From an uncultured Clostridia bacterium (GTDB lineage: Bacteria; Bacillota; Clostridia; Christensenellales; Borkfalkiaceae), in contig CALVWQ010000006.1 in the NCBI GenBank assembly GCA_944367535.1, positions 17,325-81,324 of the forward strand: 64,000 nucleotides of DNA, read 5' to 3'. This document shows, piece by piece, positions 54,493 through 63,295 of the stretch. A program made the position numbers and the translations under genes. Numbering within the stretch: the stretch's first letter is position 1; every line of letters begins with the position of its first letter. The notes below the pieces were generated by a model that saw nothing but the letters and a program-made list of their open reading frames with translations, was not told the origin of the DNA and did not search any database.

Positions 54493-55320
54493 TTAATTTA
54501 TCCTGGTGATAATAAGTTTATCGGACGCTTTTTTGTGCTTTCTGGTCTTATAACCGAGAGCGGGTTTACCCCAAGGAGTAACAGGCCCCGGCATACCGAC
54601 GGGGGACTTGCCTTCGCCGCCGCCGTGCGGGTGGTCGCACGGGTTCATAACGACGCCGCGGACGGTGGGACGGATACCGAGGTATCTCTTCTTGCCCGCC
54701 TTGCCGATTCTGATTATTTCGTGTTCCAGATTGCCTACCTGCCCTATCGTCGCCTTGCAGTTCGCGAGAATGTATCTCATTTCGCCGCTCGGCATTTTAA
54801 GGGTACCGTACTTTTCGTCTCTCGCCATAATCTGCGCGCTCATACCCGCGGCTCTCGCAATCTGACCGCCTTTACCCGGCTGCATTTCTATGTTGTGCAC
54901 CATGGTACCGACGGGGATATCTTTGAGCTTTAAGGTATTGCCGGCTTTTATATCCGCCGTATCTCCCGAAAGGACCGTATCTCCTACTTTAAGGCCGACC
55001 GGCGCGAGGATATAGGTCTTTGCACCGTCCGCATAACAGAGAAGCGCGATGTTGGCGCTGCGGTTGGGATCGTATTCTATGGTCTTAACCACGGCGGGGA
55101 TACCGTCTTTCGCACGCTTGAAGTCTATTATGCGGTATTTCCTTCTGTTGCCGCCGCCGATATGACGTACGGTTATCTTACCCTGTGAGTTTCTTCCGCC
55201 CGACTTTCTCTGGTCTTCGAGCAACGACTTCTCGGGCTTTGTCGTCGTTATATCGTCATACGCGCTGACCGTCATGAGGCGGCGTGCGGCAGACGTGGGT
55301 TTATATCTTTTTATAGCCAT
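54493..55320 (-). CDS. rplB: 50S ribosomal protein L2 (uL2)
   Basis: A 275-residue protein essential for subunit association and peptidyl transfer. KYRIIDFKR opens the core. The C-terminal [38 protein letters not shown] contains the critical His. Confidence 0.98.
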   Translation of the reverse strand: MAIKRYKPTSAARRLMTVSAYDDITTTKPEKSLLEDQRKSGGRNSQGKITVRHIGGGNRRKYRIIDFKRAKDGIPAVVKTIEYDPNRSANIALLCYADGAKTYILAPVGLKVGDTVLSGDTADIKAGNTLKLKDIPVGTMVHNIEMQPGKGGQIARAAGMSAQIMARDEKYGTLKMPSGEMRYILANCKATIGQVGNLEHEIIRIGKAGKKRYLGIRPTVRGVVMNPCDHPHGGGEGKSPVGMPGPVTPWGKPALGYKTRKHKKASDKLIITRIN

Positions 55321-55340
55321 TTTTCTTTCCTCCGCAATTA

Positions 55341-55631
55341 TTAGGACAACGAATCGAAGAACTCGATGGACTTACTGTCTTTTTTCAGTTGGACAATCGC
55401 TTTCTTGTAATCGGGGGTGTAACCCTGATATTTGCCCTGTCTTTTGAGCTTGCCGCCGACAATCGCCGTATTGACCTTTTCGACCTGTACGCCGAAGATT
55501 TCCTCGACCGCGAGTTTGACCTGCGTCTTGTTGGCGTTCTTCGCCACTATAAAACTGTATTTTTTATCCTTTATACCCGCATAACTTTTTTCGGAAAGAA
55601 GGGGTTTTATAATTATATCGTGTGCAGCCAT
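55341..55631 (-). CDS. rplW: 50S ribosomal protein L23 (uL23)
   Basis: A 96-residue tunnel-exit protein that docks trigger factor and [54 protein letters not shown] is typical. It starts at the last base of rplD. Confidence 0.96.
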   Translation of the reverse strand: MAAHDIIIKPLLSEKSYAGIKDKKYSFIVAKNANKTQVKLAVEEIFGVQVEKVNTAIVGGKLKRQGKYQGYTPDYKKAIVQLKKDSKSIEFFDSLS

Positions 55632-56257
55632 TATTCTCCGTAGACCTCCTGAATCTGTTCGATAGCCTTCTTGGAAATAACGATTTTAGCGTTTTTAACC
55701 ACGTCGTAGGTGTTTATTTGATCGGCAGGGATAGTGGTTATCGCCTTTATGTTGGAGCACGCTCTGAGCACAGCCTCGTCGCTGTTATCCATGACGACAA
55801 GCACGCTCTTTTCGAGTTTGAACGCCTTCAAAAAAGCCGCCATTTCTTTTGTTTTGGGAGTTTCGACCTTTATATCGTCGATGAAAATCACTTCTTCGTC
55901 CCTGATTTTCTGAGAAAACGCGGAGAAGAGCGCTATTTCCTTAGCTTTGGCGTTCATCTTCTTCGAGAAGTCGCGGGACTTGGGAGCGAACACGACGCCG
56001 CCCTTGACCCATTGCGGACTTCTTATAGAGCCCTGTCTTGCTCTGCCCGTGCCTTTCTGACGCCACGGTTTGGCGCCGCCGCCGCGCACTTCGCTGCGAG
56101 TCAACGTGCTCTTGGTGCCCTGTCTCTCGTTTGCAAGACGAGCAACCACCGCCTGATGTATCACCGATTCGTTATATTCCGCATTGAACAAAGCGTCGCT
56201 AAGCTTGAGGCTGCCCACTTTGTCTGCTTTCATATTATACAATTTAACACTTGGCAT
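55631..56257 (-). CDS. rplD: 50S ribosomal protein L4 (uL4)
   Basis: A 208-residue protein with a tunnel-reaching loop (STLTRSEVRGGGAKPWRQKGTGRARQGSIRSPQWVKGG). In E. coli L4 autoregulates the S10 operon; that mechanism is not established in Bacillota. Confidence 0.97.
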   Translation of the reverse strand: MPSVKLYNMKADKVGSLKLSDALFNAEYNESVIHQAVVARLANERQGTKSTLTRSEVRGGGAKPWRQKGTGRARQGSIRSPQWVKGGVVFAPKSRDFSKKMNAKAKEIALFSAFSQKIRDEEVIFIDDIKVETPKTKEMAAFLKAFKLEKSVLVVMDNSDEAVLRACSNIKAITTIPADQINTYDVVKNAKIVISKKAIEQIQEVYGE

Positions 56258-56268
56258 TTTGATTCTCC

Positions 56269-56898
56269 TTACGCTTTAACGCTGTTTCTTAACGTTACGA
56301 TTCCCTTTACGGGTCCGGGTACCGCGCCCTTAACGAGTATCGCGTTTCTTTCCTTGTCGACTCTGACCACTTCGAGATTTAAGACCGTAACGTTTTCGTG
56401 TCCGTACTGTCCGGGCATCTTCTTGCCTTTAAACACTCTCGACGGCGAGCTGTTCGCGCCCATGGAACCCACTTCCCTGTGTACGGGACCCACGCCGTGA
56501 GTTTCTTTCAGTCTGTGATTGTTCCATCTCTTGATTACGCCCGTAAAACCGTGTCCTTTGGAAACGCCGGAGACGTCTATTTTGTCTCCCGCGGCGAACA
56601 CATCGCAGTTAACGACCGCGCCGACTTCGAGATTGCTGTCTTCCATTCTGAACTCTTTGAGAACTTTCTGGGGAGCGATTCCCGTCTTCTTGAAAAGACC
56701 CGCTTCGGGCTTGTTGAGCGACTTTTCGTCCGTCGCGCCGAACCCGAGTTTGACGGCAGAGTATCCGTCTCTTTCGAGAGTTTTTACCTGTACGACGGGA
56801 CAGGGTCCCGCCTCGATGACCGTTACGGGTATCACTTTGCCGTTCTCGGCAAAGAGTTGGGTCATGCCCAGTTTTCTTCCAATGATTGCTTTATTCAT
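56269..56898 (-). CDS. rplC: 50S ribosomal protein L3 (uL3)
   Basis: A 209-residue protein near the peptidyl transferase centre. [29 protein letters not shown] opens it, and [12 protein letters not shown] and [21 protein letters not shown] form the inner extension. A 45-base gap follows rpsJ. Confidence 0.97.
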   Translation of the reverse strand: MNKAIIGRKLGMTQLFAENGKVIPVTVIEAGPCPVVQVKTLERDGYSAVKLGFGATDEKSLNKPEAGLFKKTGIAPQKVLKEFRMEDSNLEVGAVVNCDVFAAGDKIDVSGVSKGHGFTGVIKRWNNHRLKETHGVGPVHREVGSMGANSSPSRVFKGKKMPGQYGHENVTVLNLEVVRVDKERNAILVKGAVPGPVKGIVTLRNSVKA

Positions 56899-56943
56899 AG
56901 ATAAAGTTCACCTCCGTTACTTATATATAATGTTTAAATCGAA

Positions 56944-57243
56944 TCAGATTTTGATTTTGATATCCACGCCCGCGGGAAGATGTATGCTGTCGAGAAGTTT
57001 TACGTTGGGCGAATATATGTCGATAAGTCTTTTATGCGTTCTGATTTCGAACTGTTCCCTCGAATCCTTGTATTTGTGGGGAGAACGGAGAATCGTAACG
57101 ACTTCCTTTTCGGTGGGCAGCGGAATGGGTCCGCTGATTTTTGCGCCCGCTTTCTGCATGGTCTCGACTATTTTAGCCGCCGCGCTGTCAAGCATTTCCA
57201 CGTCATAAGACATGAGTTTGATTCTGATTTTCTGACTTGCCAT
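56944..57243 (-). CDS. rpsJ: 30S ribosomal protein S10 (uS10)
   Basis: A 99-residue head protein that also takes part in transcription antitermination with Nus[41 protein letters not shown] and [31 protein letters not shown] are complete. It is the first gene of the S10-spc-alpha transcript. The str genes (rpsL, rpsG, fusA, tuf), often just upstream, are not present; clpX lies there instead. Confidence 0.97.
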   Translation of the reverse strand: MASQKIRIKLMSYDVEMLDSAAAKIVETMQKAGAKISGPIPLPTEKEVVTILRSPHKYKDSREQFEIRTHKRLIDIYSPNVKLLDSIHLPAGVDIKIKI

Positions 57244-57320
57244 TTTTCGTTTGCTCCTTTTACCTAACTTTTATTTACTGTGCACGCTGTAAACTCCGCC
57301 GTGCGTGTCGAGAATGTGAA

Positions 57321-57415
57321 AATAAAAAAGTCATCCGCCGATACTTAAATTTTTAAGTCGCTGCGAATGACTTTCACTATCCTCTTTTGAAGTTAGTCGC
57401 AGGGGTCATGCCCCC
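57321..57415 (-). promoter_or_regulatory. Attenuator-like leader of the S10 operon
   Basis: In the leader RNA a terminator stem (AAAGTCATTCGC with GCGGATGACTTT, complements of 57363-57374 and 57327-57338, plus an inner ACTTAAA/TTTAAGT stem) is followed by TTTATTTT. Just upstream, CTGCGACTAACTT (complement of 57390-57402) can pair at 11 of 13 positions with AAGTCATTCGCAG (complement of 57361-57373). That covers the terminator's 5' arm and would act as an antiterminator. A GGGG-CATGA-CCCC hairpin (57402-57414) overlaps the antiterminator strand. The whole leader is about 250 bases. It is likely controlled by a ribosomal protein or another ligand (inference). Confidence 0.7.
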
Positions 57416-57497
57416 ACACTTGTCAACGGAAATTATCTGTCGCCGTCAAACGATTTTCAGTAACTTCCCGTATCAACCCAGATTACACAGCCTAAAC

Positions 57498-57526
57498 ATT
57501 ATATCGTAATAATCAAGGCTTGTCAA
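57498..57526 (-). promoter_or_regulatory. Consensus sigma-A promoter of the S10-spc-alpha supercluster
   Basis: Perfect TTGACA (complement of 57521-57526), 17-base spacer and perfect TATAAT (complement of 57498-57503). It starts transcription about 250 bases before rpsJ. Confidence 0.9.
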
Positions 57527-57599
57527 ACGTTTTTACGGGAAATTTTCTATTTTTTTATCAAATAATATAATTTTATCCGGCAAATATTATTATTTTCAT

Positions 57600-57631
57600 G
57601 GCAGTCAACGCTCTAACAGGCGTTGACTGCC
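57600..57631 (-). terminator. 12-bp hairpin after clpX, probable terminator
   Basis: GGCAGTCAACGC (57600-57611) pairs with GCGTTGACTGCC (57620-57631). It lies 50 bases after the clpX stop and before the S10 promoter. The minus-strand continuation is AT-rich but lacks a solid T-run. Confidence 0.5.
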
Positions 57632-57682
57632 GTAAAATACTTTTTTCAATCCGCTTTATTTAATTTTTTTCAATCCGCGAGT

Positions 57683-58906
57683 CTACGCGATTTTTTTCTT
57701 GATGAGTTTAGGCTTCTCGCCCTTTATCACCACATCCTCGTCGACAATCACTTTTGCGACGTCCTTTTCGGCCGGGAGGTCGTACATTGTGTCAATCATC
57801 AGATTTTCGAGAATGGTGCGCAGTCCCCTCGCCCCCGTTTTCAGTTCTATCGCGCGGCGAGCGACGGCGCTCACCGCCCCGTCGGTGATTTCTAGTTCGA
57901 CGTCGTCAAGCCCGATTAACTTCTGGAACTGTTTGACGAGCGCGTTTTTCGGCACCGTCAGAATATTGACGAGCGCTTTTTCGTCGAGCGGGTGCAGACC
58001 GACCGTTATGGGAATCCTCCCGACGAATTCGGGAATTAACCCGAACTTTATGAGGTCCTGAGGCTGAACGTCCCTGATAAGGTCGTAAACATTCTCCTCT
58101 TTTTCGACGCTTCCGCCGAAACCGAGAGACGACCCCTGCTTTCTCTTTGAAATTATGCTGTCGAGTCCAACGAACGCGCCTCCGCAAATAAAGAGGATAT
58201 TCGTAGTGTCAATCCTGATACATTCCTGTTGCGGATGTTTTCTGCCGCCTTGCGGTGGCACGTTTGCCACGGTGCTCTCTATAATTTTCAACAGTGCCTG
58301 CTGCACGCCCTCGCCCGATACGTCGCGCGTTATGGATACGTTTTCCGACTTTCTCGCAATCTTATCGATTTCGTCTATATAAACAATTCCTTTCTGCGCC
58401 TTCTCGATGTCGTAATCGGCGTTCTGGATAAGTTTTAAGAGAATGTTTTCGACGTCCTCGCCGACATATCCCGCCTCGGTAAGGGTGGTTGCGTCCGCAA
58501 CGGCGAAAGGCACGTCGAGAATCTTTGCCAGCGTCTTGGCGAGAAGAGTCTTGCCGCTCCCCGTAGGACCTAAAAGCAATATGTTGCTTTTATCGAGTTC
58601 CACGTCGTCCGCGCGCGCCGCACCTATTCTTTTATAATGATTATAAACCGCGACGGACAAGACTTTCTTCGCCTCGTCCTGTCCTATTATATACTCGTCA
58701 AGTTTCGACTTAATTTCAGCAGGTTTCAGAAGCGGGACGGGCGTGCTTTCGGTTTCCTTGCGCACGTCCTCCTGCACGACTTCCCTGCACACCTCTATGC
58801 ACTCGTCGCATATATAGATGCCGTTGGGTCCCGCAATCAGTCTCTTGACGAGTTCCTTGGGTTTTCCGCAAAATGAACAATATAACTGGTCTTTTTCGTT
58901 TTTCAT
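57683..58906 (-). CDS. clpX: ATP-dependent Clp protease ATP-binding subunit ClpX
   Basis: Started at the ATG at 58906 ([15 protein letters not shown]), because GGAG lies between it and the upstream ATG at 58924; 407 residues. An N-terminal C4 zinc domain (CSFC...CDEC) recruits substrates and adaptors. The AAA+ module has Walker A GPTGSGKT, Walker [10 protein letters not shown], sensor FVGRIPITV and a C-terminal sensor-2 domain ([21 protein letters not shown]). It unfolds tagged proteins and feeds them to ClpP encoded directly upstream. Confidence 0.97.
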   Translation of the reverse strand: MKNEKDQLYCSFCGKPKELVKRLIAGPNGIYICDECIEVCREVVQEDVRKETESTPVPLLKPAEIKSKLDEYIIGQDEAKKVLSVAVYNHYKRIGAARADDVELDKSNILLLGPTGSGKTLLAKTLAKILDVPFAVADATTLTEAGYVGEDVENILLKLIQNADYDIEKAQKGIVYIDEIDKIARKSENVSITRDVSGEGVQQALLKIIESTVANVPPQGGRKHPQQECIRIDTTNILFICGGAFVGLDSIISKRKQGSSLGFGGSVEKEENVYDLIRDVQPQDLIKFGLIPEFVGRIPITVGLHPLDEKALVNILTVPKNALVKQFQKLIGLDDVELEITDGAVSAVARRAIELKTGARGLRTILENLMIDTMYDLPAEKDVAKVIVDEDVVIKGEKPKLIKKKIA

Positions 58907-58924
58907 ATTACTCCGAATAAACAT

Positions 58925-59521
58925 TTACGGGCGTTTTACGAATATCTGGTCTATAAGCCCGTATTCTTTGGCTTCTTCCGCCGACAGATAGTTGTCTCTG
59001 TCGGTGTCCTTTTCCACTTCCTCGACGGGTTTGCCGCAATTTTTAGCGAGAATCTTATTCAGGCGGTGTTTGGTTTTTAGAATGTGGTCTGCCTGAATCT
59101 TTATATCGCTCGCCTGTCCCTGCGCTCCGCCGAGCGGCTGATGAATCATTATTTCGCTGTTGGGAAGAGCATATCTTTTGCCCTGCGCGCCGCTAGAAAG
59201 CAGAAACGCGCCCATGCTCGCTGCAAGACCTATACAAATCGTGCTCACGTCGCATTTTATATAATTCATCGTGTCGTAAATCGCAAGCCCCGCGCTTACG
59301 CTTCCGCCGGGACTGTTGATGTATAGGCATATATCCTTATTCGGGTCTTTTCCTTCGAGGAAAATCAGCTGTGCGACGACAGTGTCCGCAACCGCATCGT
59401 TTATTTCGCCCGTGAGAAAAATTATCCTGTCTTCCAAAAGACGGGAATATATGTCATAACTTCTTTCGCCCTTTCCGGTATTTTCGATAACGTATGGCAC
59501 TACCGTGTTTTTTATATCCAT
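58925..59521 (-). CDS. clpP: ATP-dependent Clp protease proteolytic subunit
   Basis: A 198-residue serine protease forming the degradation chamber for ClpX. The nucleophile Ser is in [14 protein letters not shown] and the His in [16 protein letters not shown]; the Asp follows in [18 protein letters not shown]. Start has an AAAGGAG site. The 241 bases upstream to tig hold no CtsR or CIRCE element that I can recognise. Confidence 0.97.
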   Translation of the reverse strand: MDIKNTVVPYVIENTGKGERSYDIYSRLLEDRIIFLTGEINDAVADTVVAQLIFLEGKDPNKDICLYINSPGGSVSAGLAIYDTMNYIKCDVSTICIGLAASMGAFLLSSGAQGKRYALPNSEIMIHQPLGGAQGQASDIKIQADHILKTKHRLNKILAKNCGKPVEEVEKDTDRDNYLSAEEAKEYGLIDQIFVKRP

Positions 59522-59762
59522 GTCTGTCTCCTTTCTCTTTTTTCCCGCACCCGTTAAACGCGCCTTTTCCTCTGTCTCTCGGTTACTTTTTGTTTTTTAT
59601 ATTGTTAGTTTTTCGTTTACTCCGCGGGCGCGCCGCAAGCGCACCCGCAGAAAAAAGTTTATGAATTTACAATATCGATTTCTCCGTCCGTTTCCCCGGC
59701 ATATTTCGTCGGCCAAAATTTAATTTGGTACAATTTTAAAAACGAACGTTTGTTGTCTGATT

Positions 59763-61049
59763 TCAGGAAATCTTATTTGCGCTCTTCAAGAAATCGAAAA
59801 GTTTCTTTATGATTATTTCGTTCTTGACGTAATCGAGCTGACGCGCCGCCATATTCTTCTTGACGTCGGGCGCTTCCTTGCCCTGCGCCTTCGCCATGTC
59901 CTGAATCTTAGCCTCGACGTCCTCGTCGGTCGCCTCGATTTTTTCGTCGGTGATTATTTTTTCGATTACCAGTTGCGACTTAACAATGTTTTCCGCCTGA
60001 GACCTGTAATCTTTTCTGTAATCTTCCATGCTCTTACCGATATATTTGAGATAATCTTCGAGTTTAAGTCCCTGATATGACAGTCTGTAACTCATTTCCT
60101 GAACCATTCTGTCTATCTGATTTTCGATGAGTGCATCGGGAATTTCCGTTTCTGCGTTATCCGTAATCTTCTTGACAATCTCGTCTTCGATTTCGCGTTC
60201 CGCCCTGTCTGCATTCTGTTTTTCGAGTCTTTCCCTGACTTCTTTTCTGTAAGCCTCGACACTTTCCGCGCCGACAGCGTCCTTTATAAATTCGTCATTG
60301 ATTTCGGGCAGTTCCTTTTTCTTTATCTCGTGCAGTTTCACTGCAAAAACGGCGTCTTTCCCTTTTAAGTTCTCGGCATGATAGTCGTCAGGGAACTTGA
60401 CCTTCACGTCTTTTTCCTCGCCCGCTTTCATTCCGATAATCTGGTCCTCAAACCCGGGGATAAATGTATTACTGCCGATGACGAGCGTATATTTTTCCGC
60501 CGTGCCGCCGTCAAACTTCACGCCGTCAACGGAACCCGAATAGTCTATGACCGCCGAATCTCCCGATTCGACCGCCCTGTCCGTAACGTCTACCATACGC
60601 GAATTGCGTTCCTGCAAACGCTTAAATTCCGCTTCGACGTCCTCGTCCTTTACATTATACTCAACTTTCTTAAAAGTTATACCCTTATACTCGCCGAGTT
60701 TTACCTCGGGCTTAACCGCGACCGTCGCCACGAGTTCGAGACCCTTGTCGTCCACTTTCTTTATATCCAATTCGGGAGCTGCCACCGCCTCGATACTCGG
60801 CTCTTTTTCGAGAACCTGCGAATAATATTCGGGGAACGCTTCGTTTATGGCTTCTTCATAAAAAATACCCTTGCCGTAAGCGCCTTCTAAAAGATGTTTG
60901 GGGACTTTGCCTTTTCTGAATCCCGGCATGGAATATCTGCCTTTGGTCTTTTCGTACGCCTTATCGATGGCGTCGCTCCATTCTTTCGCGGTGAGCGTAA
61001 TATCAATTTTTACCGTGCTTTTCTCCGCTTTTTCAAAAGTGTACTTCAT
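59763..61049 (-). CDS. tig: Trigger factor
   Basis: A 428-residue ribosome-bound chaperone and peptidyl-prolyl isomerase. The N-terminal domain carries the L23-binding signature GFRKGKVPK (43-51). The FKBP-type domain spans about 160-240 (SGDSAVIDYSGSVDGVKFDGGTAEKYTLVIGSNTFIPGFEDQIIGMKAGEEKDV), and a helical C-terminal arm domain completes it. The tig-clpP-clpX order is common in Bacillota. It has its own promoter. Confidence 0.96.
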   Translation of the reverse strand: MKYTFEKAEKSTVKIDITLTAKEWSDAIDKAYEKTKGRYSMPGFRKGKVPKHLLEGAYGKGIFYEEAINEAFPEYYSQVLEKEPSIEAVAAPELDIKKVDDKGLELVATVAVKPEVKLGEYKGITFKKVEYNVKDEDVEAEFKRLQERNSRMVDVTDRAVESGDSAVIDYSGSVDGVKFDGGTAEKYTLVIGSNTFIPGFEDQIIGMKAGEEKDVKVKFPDDYHAENLKGKDAVFAVKLHEIKKKELPEINDEFIKDAVGAESVEAYRKEVRERLEKQNADRAEREIEDEIVKKITDNAETEIPDALIENQIDRMVQEMSYRLSYQGLKLEDYLKYIGKSMEDYRKDYRSQAENIVKSQLVIEKIITDEKIEATDEDVEAKIQDMAKAQGKEAPDVKKNMAARQLDYVKNEIIIKKLFDFLKSANKIS

Positions 61050-61092
61050 AAATATCTCCTAAACTGTTTGTTTCCTTTAAAATACTTAGAAT

Positions 61093-61121
61093 ATTTTATC
61101 ACAACCGCGCGCAAAACGCAA
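61093..61121 (-). promoter_or_regulatory. Sigma-A promoter of tig
   Basis: TTGCGT (complement of 61116-61121), 17-base spacer, TAAAAT (complement of 61093-61098), about 45 bases before the tig start. Confidence 0.6.
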
Positions 61122-61254
61122 GGTTTTTTAGCATCATATCGGTTTTTTTGCGGCAGTACCGATATCGAGCAAACATCTTAAAATTTCTGTTTGCAATATA
61201 ATTCATGACTTTTTGATATTTATATGATTTTAAGTCGTATTTTCGCTATTTTTC

Positions 61255-61517
61255 GACATTCGGACGGATTATCCGATTGTTTTTACGGTAAAAGTTTCTT
61301 CCTGGCACTGGCCGTTTTCCGCTCGAATATATCCCGCATGCAATGCCGCTCATGCCCGCAAAAAACGCGTCGACGTTACGCTCTCCTCCGTCCGCGAGCA
61401 GAAAGTATCCGCCTCCCAATTTGGACAGACAAATTATGCTACCTCCTTCACGGCGGCACCCGCCACGGAAGAAGTCAGGCTTCCTTTGGATGAATCCGTC
61501 GCTATAAAAATTTTCAT
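61255..61517 (-). pseudogene. Decayed, truncated glycerate kinase remnant
   Basis: A fragment equivalent to only the first ~90 residues of a ~380-residue glycerate kinase (GlxK/GarK family), broken by frameshifts. From an ATG at 61517, with a GGGGG ribosome-site remnant, it reads MKIFIATDSSKGSLTSS (family start: MKIxIAPDSFKGSLS) and stops at 61434. In another frame, 61357-61395 reads ADGGERNVDAFFAG, matching the family's ADGGEGTVDAL at the correct distance. In a third frame, about 61273-61305 reads EETFTVKTIG, resembling the following VxVTGPLG strand. Nothing recognisable continues toward tig. The match is from motif memory, not a search. Confidence 0.75.
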
Positions 61518-61593
61518 ATCCCCCACCGAAAAACAAACTTCGTTTTTTAATGCTCTCATTTCATGGTTTTTATCTGTATATTTTTGCAGATTT

Positions 61594-63294
61594 CTATTCG
61601 GTATCGCGGGATTTTAAAAATTCCGCATGTTTTTCGGGCATTACGGTAACCGATTTAAAATCGGTGTATGTGCAAAACCCGAGTTTAGCCCCTCGCGGCT
61701 TTTTCAGAAACTTTCGGCGCGTATAAACTATTTCCGTCTTTCCCCCGCTTCTGCCGCCCGAATAATAAGCGCATATCTCCGCCGCCGCAATCAGCGTCTT
61801 TTCGCGAGGTTCCGTCCCGCGCGTTTCTATTACGACGTGTGAAGAGTGAAAATTCTTTGCGTGCAACCATATATCGTCTGGTTTTGCGGAAAACGCGATT
61901 TTGTCGTTTTCCGCATTATTGCGCCCGACGCGCACGGTAAAGCCGTATACATCGTAAACCCTGCCGAGCGTCGGTTCCGTAGTCCGACGCCGTACATTAT
62001 TTTTTTCTGAAATTATACGCGCATTTATTAGTTCTTCCTTTATTTCGGCAAGATCACAGATGTTTTCCGCCATACCGATAAAATCGAGAACGCTTTCGAG
62101 ATAATCCGCTTCGGACTCCGCTGCCTCGCGCTGCAGCGCGAGCGCGGCGAGCGCGCGCTTTTGTTTATTGTATTTTTTATAGTATCTTTCTGAATTTGCC
62201 GCAGCGGAAATCCTCTCGTCGAGTTCTATTTCCACGGTCGTGCCGTCATAATAATTGTCGAGCACGCACGATTTTTCCCCGCCCTTGAATTTATAAATAT
62301 TTGCGAGTATGAGTTCGCCTTTTAAGCGGTTTAAATCGGCGGATGCGGCGTCCTTTTCGCGCGCGTTTATAGCCGAAAGACGCTTGTTTGCCTTTTTAAG
62401 CGCCGCCGACGCGGCGGACGTAAGACGTTCTTTTAAGGCGGCAAATTTCTTTATTCTGTTTTTTTCGTTGAAATAAAACTCCTCGGCGAGCACAAGCGTC
62501 GGGAAGTTTTTAACTTCGCCCGATACGCATTTATAAGGGAAAACGCAAACGTCCTTCACCGCACCCTTATCGGTTATCACGCATGGGCTGTATTCTTGCG
62601 CATATAGAAAATCATTCATGAAAACAAAAAACGATTTTCCCGAAAAAACCCCGTGTTCCGCGAAATATTGTTCCGCCATCTCGGTGGCGGTAGACGGTGC
62701 AATGCCCTGAACGTTTTCCGTAACCGACTTCGCAAGTTCTTTCGCGTCGTCGCCGCAAAGGATTTCCGAAAGCGCCTCGTCTTTCGGTACCTTTTTATCA
62801 CCGACGGGAGGAAACAGATATTCCCTGCCCACTATAAGCGGACGAACGCCGTTATCGAAAAAGTTTATACCGCGGTTTCCGCCTAAAACTTTTCCGTTTT
62901 CAGTCAATATTATATTGCTGTATCGCCCCATAAGTTCAACATAAAGCGTCTTTTCGCCCTCATCAAAAAATTCGGATGAAGGCGATAAATCTATCTTTAC
63001 TATGCGGTCAAACCCCACAAGAGATATGTCGCGCACCGTCGCCGAAAGCAGGTGCTTTCTTAAAAGCATGCAGAAATTCGGAGCAGTCAAAGGACTTTCC
63101 TTTTCTTTTTCCGTAATGCCTATTCTAGGCGCGGCAGGATTTACGTCGACGAGAAGTTTAGTCGTTTTCCCATTATAAACGGTGAAAACCACCTCGTCGG
63201 CAGAAGGCTGAACTATCCTGTTTATCTTGCCGCCGCAAAATATTTTGTCAAGTTCCCCGCAAAGATAGCGGAGCGTGTATGCGTCCTGTGGCAT
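61594..63294 (-). CDS. rqcH: Rqc2/RqcH-type NFACT protein (fibronectin-binding protein homologue)
   Basis: A 566-residue NFACT family protein. In Bacillota RqcH binds stalled 50S subunits and adds alanine tails to the blocked peptide, which are then degraded, in part by ClpXP. The NFACT-N domain (about 1-200) includes CMLLRKHLLSATVRDISLVGFDRIVKI. A helical coiled-coil middle (about 290-440) follows. The C-terminal NFACT-R domain has VYDVYGFTVRVGRNNAENDKI and WLHAKNFHSSHVVIETRG. It starts one base after the upstream pseudouridine synthase stop. Confidence 0.92.
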   Translation of the reverse strand: MPQDAYTLRYLCGELDKIFCGGKINRIVQPSADEVVFTVYNGKTTKLLVDVNPAAPRIGITEKEKESPLTAPNFCMLLRKHLLSATVRDISLVGFDRIVKIDLSPSSEFFDEGEKTLYVELMGRYSNIILTENGKVLGGNRGINFFDNGVRPLIVGREYLFPPVGDKKVPKDEALSEILCGDDAKELAKSVTENVQGIAPSTATEMAEQYFAEHGVFSGKSFFVFMNDFLYAQEYSPCVITDKGAVKDVCVFPYKCVSGEVKNFPTLVLAEEFYFNEKNRIKKFAALKERLTSAASAALKKANKRLSAINAREKDAASADLNRLKGELILANIYKFKGGEKSCVLDNYYDGTTVEIELDERISAAANSERYYKKYNKQKRALAALALQREAAESEADYLESVLDFIGMAENICDLAEIKEELINARIISEKNNVRRRTTEPTLGRVYDVYGFTVRVGRNNAENDKIAFSAKPDDIWLHAKNFHSSHVVIETRGTEPREKTLIAAAEICAYYSGGRSGGKTEIVYTRRKFLKKPRGAKLGFCTYTDFKSVTVMPEKHAEFLKSRDTE

Positions 63295-63295
63295 A

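Noticed and set aside
57641-57678. Direct repeat TTTTTTCAATCCGC at 57641-57654 and 57665-57678
   Set aside because: Only two copies, largely homopolymeric, at the clpX stop codon; more likely a small local duplication than an attachment site.
59624-59648. GC-rich hairpin between tig and clpP as a terminator
   Set aside because: The 8-bp stem contains a wobble and is not followed by a T-run on the minus strand, so I do not call it a terminator.
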